From assembly GCF_000003815.2 (NCBI RefSeq), contig NC_049987.1:17339959-17403958 (forward strand): a DNA stretch of 64,000 nt, written 5' to 3'. Positions 56,901 through 64,000 of the stretch are shown here, one piece after another. A program made the position numbers and the translations under genes. The stretch is from Branchiostoma floridae (Eukaryota; Chordata; Leptocardii; Amphioxiformes; Branchiostomatidae). The notes below the pieces were generated by a model. That model was not told the origin of the DNA. It saw only the letters and a program-made list of their open reading frames with translations, and did not search any database. Positions within the stretch are counted from its first letter, which is position 1; every line of letters starts with the position of its first letter.

Positions 56901-59900
56901 TGGCGTTCATCAAGGTATGTGGCAGTATAATAAGTCGGCTTTCAGATCTTATATACGAGATCCTGATGTTTGTTCATTTGTTGTATCAATGCGCGTGACC
57001 TTTACAGCTGACTGCCTCGGTTTAGTTAATTGAAGTGCATGGGCCCACATTACTCCATTTAAAAGATTTGCTTTTCAGTTACTTTGTAGGTTATACCCTT
57101 GACTTCAACATATCAGTTTACTTTGCCCATTTCCATCTGTCAATTATTGATCATTTTCCACCCGGTCTTACTGGCCTTGGAATAGGTAAGGCAAAATTTG
57201 ATTTAATCCATCTGGTTTGAACTTTCTCCCTGTGGCTTTTCATTTTTTTTGTTATTATTTAAAAAAAAAGGCATCGACGCTAGTCCACCTTTATTCGCGG
57301 GCTATTTTACATATTATGTTCCTTTCAAAAGCAGGGTATGTACTTGGTTATGTAAAGCTGACGGGCGGTCTACTTCTTTTAATGAATGGAATATTTCACA
57401 TATACAATTTGAAGCAACTGCCCACGGTTCAGATTATAACCTTAGAGCTGCACTATGTAAAATAAGGACAATACAAAAGGTTGATTTTCCTACCATTTTT
57501 TACATGGTAAGTTGAATCAACGTTAACCCTATAGCATCGAATACAAATATTCGGGGGGGGGGCATAATATTGCACCATGCAATCATATTTAAAAACTGTG
57601 ATCTTTCAAGGGAAACATGTCCACATATTACAGATAACTGTCGTGTGTCACTAACTGCCCAATGGGGTGCCTGAGGACAATTTCACCATACTTATCTTTA
57701 AAGCAAAATCGTTGCAAGATTTCTTGCAGTTTTAGGGGAATGTAACCTCAGCTTGTTGATACACTTCAATGTAAGTCCATTATTATATCCTATTCTGAAG
57801 TGATATGATGGTTGTTTAAAAAACGAAGGTCTTGATTGTTCTTGTTTCTAGCTAGTTTGGTGTGTGACTAACTGATTACCCTACCCTTAGAGGGGCTACT
57901 GGTGTCCAGGATGTTGTTGTTTATAAACAGGAAGGTCTAGTCTGTGATGGTGTTTCTAAATCAGCGAACCTTGACAACAGCGCATCGACAACAGGAATAT
58001 GAAATCATGATCCAAATATGCAAAAAGCATTGTATAGCATTCGCAGTAATATGTCGTTATCGAGAATATTTTCAATTTTGGGGTCAAATTCTTAATGTCC
58101 CTTTGAAAAAAGGTAATATAGCAAACGAAAAATGCATATCTAATTTTTAGTGGTGCGTTGCAAAGTTTCCTTTGCGGCGTCTTTTATATATATATATATA
58201 TATAGTTAATGTGTCAAGGGAATCTTTTTTTTTTTACTTTTATATTGTTTTGCTGTTGTTAAGGCATCTATCTCGGCCAGTTCGTTGGACTCATCTCGAC
58301 AGGCTTCATAACGCAAAGGCTGTCCTGGCAGGTGACATTCTACGTATTTGGTAAGTACAATTTCGCAAATGTTAGGGGCAATAGTATATGATTATATTGA
58401 TGACATCATCAATCGTTGCCAGTAAACAAAAAAATGTAAATCGTACAAGGCAACTGCTAAGGGCTATGTCACATTTCCTACCGGGGGCCTGGCTGGGCTG
58501 TTTGCGGAAACAAAAATTGAAATTTATGCAAATGAATATGCACAAGGCATGTTGTTGAAGTATTTTTGGTCCGTGTTTTTGTTGTCTTTTATATCGTATA
58601 TTTTTTTGTTCCCCAAACTGACCGGCCGGGTCCCTTTGTGGAAAAGTAACGTTAGCTTAAAAGAGCCATGTCTGCATTAGATTGAAAAATAGCATATAGG
58701 AAAACGTAAACTCATTGTCATAGAATTCCGATGTCAATTCCAAGGTCAAAAGATGTGACTTACTTGATACAGCTAGGTTGTACTGCAAGCCACAACTTGC
58801 AAGGCAGCTGACTTCCAGCAGTCTTCGGGGGTTTCGCCCCTTGTATCAGGACCCCCTCAGGCTGGCGGGGCGGTGACGGTGGCCAATCCATCACCAGTTG
58901 TGGCTCAAATCTTCCAAGTTCCTTCGTTTCGTTTCAACAACAGCCATCTCGATGCTGCCTCGGCAGGTTCTTAGTCACCTGTTTCCTCTTCTTTCCTTTG
59001 ATACCTAGTGTTACCAGCATCCTCCACATTGACTGGCTCACAAAACCTCTGCAGCCCACCTCCACGGGGAAGCACCAGGCCTTCCACCGCTTCTCAGTAC
59101 AGATTTGTCTCAGGTTGCTATATCTTTCAGCTTTTCTCTCGAACGCTTCTTCCATTCTGTCTTCCAATGGCACTGTGAGTTCTATCATTACAACCTGTCT
59201 GGTCTTGGCTGACCAGATCACTACGTCTGGCCTAGGATTTGTCAGTGCTATTTCCTCAGGGAAGATTAGCTTTCTGTCGAGGTCCACCTGCAGGACCCAG
59301 TCACCCGCTGTGGGCAAGATTCCTAGTCCATCGTCTGATGCTCTCTTTCCCCTCCTTTGTCCTTTCCCTCCTTCCTTCACAAAGTCCACAAATCTCAGAC
59401 TCTGCTTCCTTCCGCTCATCTGTGCCCTTTTCTCTTCTAGTGTGGCTGCCAACACTGTCGTGCCTCCATCTGTATCTCCCCTGGCCTAGGGCTATGGCAC
59501 ATCCTGTAAGCAGGTGACTCAATGTCCCTTTCTTCCCACACAGCACACACTTCTCCTCACTCTCCTTGCCCCATCTCTTCAGGTTTGCTGGGGTGGGCAA
59601 GAGATCATACACAGACTTCAGCAGGAACTGTGTCCTCAGCGGTTCCCAGGACCAGAGCTCCTTCCGGGTCACCTTCCTCTCTATGGCCTGTTACCATCAT
59701 ACCTAGGCTCCCTGTACTCCCTGGCTAACTGCCTGAGCCCTCCTCTGATCTTCTACTTGCCGTCTGATCTCACTCTGAATCATCTTTCTCCTTAGCATGG
59801 GCTCAGCATCCTTCCATCTCTGGGTTGTTGTCGACCCTGTTCCAAGGCCTAGCCTACCCTGGGCCACCACTCCCACTATCTCTTTGTGCCTCAACCTACT

Positions 59901-60829
59901 TCGCTGGCGCCTTCTGCTGCCTCTGCTGCTGACCACTTCCTTCCTGATCTCAGAGTGATCCCCGCATCTCTCACTATCTTATCTTTAATGCTCTCCAGGG
60001 TTGTCTGCGCTCATACTTTTGCCACCTTGTACTCTTCCAGTGCTGAGGTCAGGGGTAGTTGTGGTACTATACAACCCCACACTCGTGGTGTCGATTCAAA
60101 TTCTGACCAATCAGAAGGAGCGATACACACAGGACTCTGTCCAATCAGAATGAGAGATACATGAGTAGCACAGAGCAAGGAGGAAAGATCAGACCCCGGA
60201 GGGAGAAATGATCATGAATACAGTACAGTAGAAGTCGGCAATGTTCGAATATTTTCTTAGGAAATTTTGGATTCAAATATGTAATCTCCCTGTGTGCCAA
60301 AGAATAAATGTGAATTTTTAGAAATTCTACAAATTCACACGTGTTTTACCAACTGATAAAACCACATCGCTCACGGTGGTTTCATTCGGTGGTTATAGCA
60401 AAGGACCAGGCGTTATCATAGCCTCCATAGCAGGCTTTCTGGGGCCTTTTTTGGCTCTGGCGTTTTCTGGTTGCCGGCCTCCGGAGGCCGGCAATCAGAA
60501 AACGCCAGCAATCAGCGACCGAGTACAAATAGAAATGGCCAGCAAAAGTGTATTATGAGCCAGAAAAAGGCTCCAGAAAGCCTGCTATGGAGGCTAGCGT
60601 TATCACACCATATACACCTTGACGCGGGTCATTAACCATTAAGTGTTTGTCCTTTATCCTTACGTTTTCCCGGTCTTTGTATACACAGGTTGCCTGGGGA
60701 TTGTATGGACGGCCTGTTCACTTGGGCTGGCGGCAACAGGTTTTGCAAAAAAGCGTGAAAAGAGCGAATCGGCTGGACAGGACAAGGGCGAGATCACAAA
60801 CATGGTAGGGGCTAGAGGACTGTTTATGG

Positions 60830-60893
<64 letters not shown>

Positions 60894-63564
60894 TCACTCG
60901 GTGGCATATTATGATATGGTATAGCAGAACTTCCACTTACCCTGGCTGCCGCTGCGCCACGCGATCTCACGCTAATGAAGTAGTACCTAATAACATAACG
61001 TAGAAAATCGGATGGCTACTGAGGAGTTATGATCCTTTTTGTCCCTACAGAAAAGCGTTCCATTTAGTCGTATCTTCACGTCTGGTGCTGTTTGGGCCTC
61101 AATGATGTTAAATACAGTGGCTTACGTCTGGGACCCCAACCTGCTTCCACTCTACTTCAACCAAAGCTTTAAGACAAAGGTTGAACTGGTGAGAATCATA
61201 AATACTTCTTGTATTTTCTTAACAACATTCTTTAAAATACTTAAAACGTATAGTTCTATTCTATAGTTATCCATGAACCCCTGCAGTTTTAGGACAAAAA
61301 ACTACGAAAAAAGAAAACAATGTTACATATGATACCATTATGAGTCACATGACTACAAAATCAATAGTATTTTCTTCGACTGCCTCATCTCTAAGTAAAT
61401 AGTATCCAATATCTTGTGATGGCAAAATTCTACCATTTGAAATTTAAACGTGGACCTTTCCATAGCCGCTCTCGAAGGCCGTCTTCACCAAGCAAATGAA
61501 AAATATTCAAAAATTTCAGAGACTGACGACTGCTAAACAAATTTGTGATTACAAACTTTAAGACTATTTTCGATAGCCATACTGCCCTAACAACAGACCA
61601 GCTATGGGACTGATGATGATGATGGTGGTGCTGATAATGATTATGATGGTGATGTGGTAATGATTATGATCATGATAGACTACTGTAAATGCATTTAAGT
61701 TAGCGGGGATTTAATTTTGCGGTAGCGGGAAAATGGACTTTTCGCGGTGGTTTTAATTTCGCGGTAGCACAATGCACTGTAGTCTCTTACTGTTATGGAA
61801 AAATGTTCGCGGTGGTTTTGAATTCGCGGTGAAGCGGCCGCCGCGAAAACCGCGAACATTATTCCACCGCGAACATTTCTGCATTTACAGTATTTGGCTA
61901 AAAGTAGGCATTACAATTACATTTTTTTAATGTTACTTAGTACCTTATGGTTCATTTGTTTCTTACCTCAGACGGGAGTTCTAGCCGGAATTCCAATACT
62001 AGCATTTGGAGCTTTAGAGCCGGTGTTCGCTCTGTTTGGAAACCTCCTCGGCAACTATGTTACAACGACTGCCGCGCGAAAAGCCATGGCTGTCACCGGT
62101 ATGCTTTACATGCTGTTTCTCTCGGTGTATGTTAGCGTAGGGTTATTTCTGGGATAGGTGGTATGAACAAGAATGAGAAAACATGTCGTATGGTAAAGCG
62201 ACATGTTACATATGATATTCCACATTTACATTGTAATGCGAACGTTGCAGTTGTTGATAGTTGTCATTCACAATTCATAATTATGATGCATAATCATGGA
62301 AGTTAATTCGTGTTCGTTGTCACCATAGCACATTATCGTATAGCCAGATGGAGTTGGCCAATCAGAGGCCCCCATTTCCTATAGGTTATCAGTCCGTAAC
62401 TTCAAAAGTATGCAGTTACCTATCAGTAAGTGTGCAGTTATCAGAATAACTGCACACTTACCTACCAGTACAGATATGACAGGGGGGTGGCTTCCTCTAT
62501 TAACATCGTTAGTGCGCGTTTCATTGTTTAAAGAAAACGTTTACCATCTTAGAAAAACATTAGATTACTTACAATATGTAAAACAATAAAAACTATTTTA
62601 ATTAATGTCCAATTTAAACTGAAAATTAAAAATTGAATTGTTTGCATAATAGTCCCCCCTTCAAGTTGAACGATCTGCAGATCATTCCTCCCGGAGAAGG
62701 AATGATCATGAATACAGTACAGTAGAATTTTGAAAAGACTTGGCATGCAAAGACGGCAATGTTTTGAATATTTTCTGAGGAAATTTTGGATTCCAAATAC
62801 AATATGTAATCGCCCTATGTACCAAATTGAAAGAAAAAATGTAAATTTCTAGAAATTCTACAAAGGCATTCACACGTATAGTAACAAGGGATCTTTGCGT
62901 CATACAGGAGTTTGCAAGTTTGTGTAGGCTATATGATAATAGTGTTAATGACCCGCCTGTTCCTCGGTGTATATGGTGTGATAACGCCTGCTCCTTTGCT
63001 ATAACCACCTCATAAAACCACCTCGTTCGCTTCGCTCACTCGGTGGTTTCATTCGGTGGTTAAAGCAAAGGACCAGGCAAAGGAACAGACCATATACACC
63101 TCGGGGCGGGTCATTAACACTTAAATATTAAACTTTTTTCCATCACAGTGGTCCAAAATGACAGTCGCCTTATTCATGATCAGTAATATAATCACTTCCG
63201 AACGTAATCTCGCGAGAGTAACACGTTACCCTATCGATACGTGATATTTCCTCCACGTGACGTCAGCAATTCGCAAAAAAAGTGCCAGGAAGTTTATACT
63301 TTCTACCACCACGTTTATACCACCCATCGGCAACGCAAAACTCTTACTCTACATAAACGTAGAAGCTCCCTGTCATGTCTTCGGAAGTCTCTCAACACAT
63401 TTTCAGTGAACCACCGAATCAAACCATTTCATCTATCTATTTGATATCTACAGCTTGTCTATGCGTATCTGGATGCCTTTTTGTGGCGGCCTTTACCTCC
63501 AACTCTGCCGTGGCAGCATGTTTCGTCGCTGTAGGCTACGGATGTTCCGCAGCCAGGGCAGCGG
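50990..63564 (+). CDS. SLC17-like MFS transporter (sialin / vesicular anion family), 3' end outside window
   Basis: Nine exons join in phase: 50990-51160, 52078-52193, 54017-54128, 54431-54518, 58264-58350, 60689-60804, 61051-61188, 61972-62098 and 63454-63564, giving about 355 residues before the window ends; the family has 450-560. Residues 18-36 form TM1, followed by a loop with NNT and NVS glycosylation sequons, as in SLC17 lumenal loop 1. FEVGVILSSVYAG starts TM2; R-V-L-A-G-L-A-E-G-L-S-E-P-A matches the family's R-x-L-x-G-L-x-E-G block in TM4; YLGQFVG and TFYVFG (TM5-6) are also typical; a charged central loop is followed by PFSRIFTS and further helices. SLC17 proteins move organic anions across lysosomal, vesicular or plasma membranes using proton or sodium gradients. 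Substrate cannot be read. The 5' UTR probably starts after an acceptor at 50970. Introns hold many transposons. Confidence 0.8.
51602..51977. mobile_element. Mariner-type MITE in SLC17 intron 1
   Basis: Ends 'CGAGGGGTGATCAATAAGTC' and 'ACCTATTGATTACCCCTCG' are inverted, flanked by TA (51600-51601, 51978-51979). Inner arms 'cctcgacctcaccca' and 'tgggtgaggccgagg' extend the pairing. The terminus is the common mariner type. 376 bp, no transposase. Confidence 0.85.
52663..53591. mobile_element. Tc1/mariner-like element, 'GACCACC' family, copy 3
   Basis: Ends 'CAGTAAAACCTTCCCAAGAC' and '...GCTCGGGCAGGTTTGACTG', flanked by TA (52661-52662, 53592-53593). The interior repeats 'ggtggtcgctgagaagag' and 'gaccgagaaaaagcggtcga', and shares 'cagtcaaaatccgacgcaaa' inverted with the element at 24686. 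It lies in SLC17 intron 2. 929 bp. Confidence 0.75.
54991..56915 (-). mobile_element. LINE with 5' inversion (twin-priming product)
   Basis: From 56204 down to the stop at 54991-54993 the minus strand encodes the second half of a reverse transcriptase (GVKQGCVLAP, FADDA catalytic box), then RRLRWLGHVSRMD and a C-terminal C2H2 finger (CSTC...H...H). From 56205 up to 56915 the plus strand encodes the first half (GKAPGSDGIPPELLK, NYRAIALLSL, QCGFRKDRSTIDM), with a TGA replacing a codon in the FVDL-x-KAFD box at 56824-56826. The junction is marked by a 42-bp identical inverted duplication (56163-56204 and 56874-56915). An inverted 5' part with a short overlap at the join is the known outcome of twin priming. 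The copy is dead and lies in SLC17 intron 4. Confidence 0.85.
56916..58263 (+). other. SLC17 intron 4, remainder
   Basis: Two overlapping open stretches at 57217-57515 (+) have hydrophobic translations without recognised similarity. They are flanked by a poly-A run at 57259 and a G run at 57552. An exon-like piece at 57115-57185 has splice-like borders but does not fit the SLC17 phase or sequence. A (TA)n tract lies at 58185-58204. Confidence 0.45.
58934..60100 (-). mobile_element. R2/HERO-like LINE 3' end with restriction-like endonuclease
   Basis: The minus strand encodes 'VYDLLPTPANLKRWGK', a CxxC...HxxxxC zinc knuckle (CVLCGKKGTLSHLLTGC) and 'GRYRWRHDSV'. A one-base frameshift near 59455 follows. 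The next frame continues with RPDVVIWS, VVMIELTVP, then KAERY and 'PVEVGCRGFV'. The RPD...E...K order matches the PD-(D/E)xK endonuclease of R2-type elements, which cut the target before reverse transcription. The reverse transcriptase proper is missing (5' truncation around 60100). It lies in SLC17 intron 5. Confidence 0.7.
60206..60660 (+). repeat. Direct duplicate, copy 1 (partner 62690-63130)
   Basis: Shares 'atgatcatgaatacagtaca', 'ggaaattttggatt', 'agaaattctacaaa', 'cacacgt' and 'ggtggtttcattcggtggtt' in order with 62690-63130. This copy carries an extra MITE at 60419-60596. Confidence 0.75.
60419..60596. mobile_element. Palindromic MITE with 9-bp target duplication
   Basis: Ends 'TAGCCTCCATAGCAGGCTTT' and 'AAAGCCTGCTATGGAGGCTA' are inverted repeats, with the perfect duplication GCGTTATCA at 60410-60418 and 60597-60605. 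The empty site survives in the partner repeat, read inverted at about 62966-63000 ('caggcgttatcacaccatat'). 178 bp, with a central 'ggccggc' palindrome. The 9-bp duplication suggests MULE-type mobilisation. Confidence 0.9.
60830..60890. repeat. (TA)n microsatellite
   Basis: About 30 TA units, starting 26 bp after the donor of SLC17 exon 60689-60804. Confidence 0.95.
61189..61682 (+). other. SLC17 intron 7, first part
   Basis: Nothing recognised apart from a GATGATGATG-type microsatellite at 61610-61680. Confidence 0.5.
61683..61890. mobile_element. 'CTGTAAATG' MITE, complete
   Basis: Ends 'CTGTAAATGCATTTAAG' and '...TCTGCATTTACAG' are inverted, flanked by TA (61681-61682, 61891-61892). The interior is rich in 'ttcgcggtggtttt' and its mirror 'aaaaccgcgaa'. 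A partial copy is at 50668-50815. Lies directly before SLC17 exon 61972-62098. Confidence 0.85.
62402..62470. repeat. Hairpin palindrome
   Basis: 'taagtgtgcagttatc' pairs with 'ataactgcacactta' with almost no loop; a flanking 'cctatcagtaag' / 'cttacctaccag' extends it. A short MITE or cruciform-forming sequence in SLC17 intron 8. Confidence 0.75.
62690..63130 (+). repeat. Direct duplicate, copy 2, with terminal palindrome
   Basis: Partner of 60206-60660. Its right part (62941-63125) is an inverted-repeat element with ends 'AGTGTTAATGACCCGCC' and 'GGCGGGTCATTAACACTT', centred on 'ttcgcttcgctcactcggtgg'. In the other copy only the right end of this element remains. Confidence 0.7.
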
Positions 63565-64000
63565 GTATGTTCTTTTCATTGTGTTTTTTTTTTTTTGCAT
63601 TGCAGATTGGTGCTATTATGTGGCGTAACTGCAGGATGTTTGACCGAGAAGTCAGAGGACTTGGGTTCAAATTCTATCATGTTAGTGATCTTGTGCTCTT
63701 CATATGTCCACTGATCTTATACCCTTGGCAGTGCCATTGTGCATGGTAAAAGATAGTGAGAGGAAAGGGTTGGGGTCCGCCTTTCAATACTGTGCCCAAT
63801 ACACAGTGGATAACACCCCCCCTGCCCCGCGGCCTTGAAAACGGCCATGAATCTACTACAGCTACTTTTTTTTTCAATTTCGGATGAGGCCCCTTAGAAC
63901 CTTACTGTGGCTGCCGAGATTTTTGTCCATGATCAAATAAAATCCTCATTTAAAGTATGTGACAAAGCAGAAACTCTACAAGGCTGTAAGCAGGAAAATT
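63565..64000 (+). mobile_element. SLC17 intron 9 with a SINE-like segment
   Basis: Within 63615-63760, 'ggcgtaactgcaggatgttt' then 'ttgggttcaaattc' and 'gatcttgtgctctt' follow the order of the SINE at 33927-34160. The rest to the window end shows nothing recognisable. Confidence 0.5.

Noticed and set aside
57115-57185. Exon-like piece between cag and gtaagg in SLC17 intron 4
   Set aside because: Exon 4 joins exon 58264-58350 directly in phase with continuous family similarity; inserting this piece breaks both.
57217-57515. Overlapping hydrophobic open frames
   Set aside because: No family similarity and adjacent poly-A and poly-G runs; more likely transposon debris.

Overview
The window reads as intron-dense animal genomic DNA, most likely from a cephalochordate (amphioxus, Branchiostoma-like). 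The reasons are the exon sizes and GT/AG borders, the mix of animal protein modules (MACPF, FAMeT, fucolectin), guanidino kinase and SLC17 genes, and a very dense load of short inverted-repeat transposons and LINE fragments. The species is an inference. Only four protein-coding loci can be supported. Two assembly gaps are present (29014-29113 and 37038-37541).

Region 1-6500 is mostly repeats, plus a striking promoter-like block: four CCAAT-box modules and a TATA box at 1793-2195, which might serve the first gene. Region 6510-21606 (+) holds a 26-exon gene for a roughly 1,240-residue secreted or membrane-anchored pore-forming-family protein. Its order is hydrophobic N-terminus, acidic linker, MACPF domain, an unrecognised beta-like module, a farnesoic-acid-O-methyltransferase-like (FAMeT) module, EGF/furin-like cysteines, a distinctive Cys-rich domain and a fucolectin (FTP) lectin domain. 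Decayed copies of two of its exons lie downstream (22222-22332 on +, 23869-23936 on -), so the locus once had more copies. Region 25718-32312 (+) is a short class I methyltransferase gene whose visible exons lack SAM-binding motif I. Its last intron holds a large palindromic transposon carrying a nested 2.1-kb tandem dimer.

Region 33734-42296 (-) is a guanidino (creatine/arginine) kinase gene in six exons. Splice phases agree throughout, yet the segment with the ATP-binding arginines is missing and one exon has a one-base frameshift. Its introns are filled by LINE pieces, a foldback-like element made of 10-bp repeats, microsatellites and MITEs. Region 42297-50989 has no gene I can support and is a mosaic of DNA transposons and tandem repeats. 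Region 50990-63564 (+), continuing past the window, is an SLC17-like (sialin/vesicular transporter) MFS gene with nine visible exons. Its introns contain a LINE with a 5' inversion of the twin-priming type and an R2/HERO-like LINE 3' end with a restriction-like endonuclease.

The four genes show no operon-like or pathway link. The first is a plausible innate-immune effector that recognises carbohydrate and inserts in membranes. The other three are metabolic or transport paralogues, two of them apparently eroding. Much of the structural interest lies in the transposons, several of which can be bounded to the base by their target-site duplications (TA, TAA/TTA, 5-bp and 9-bp).
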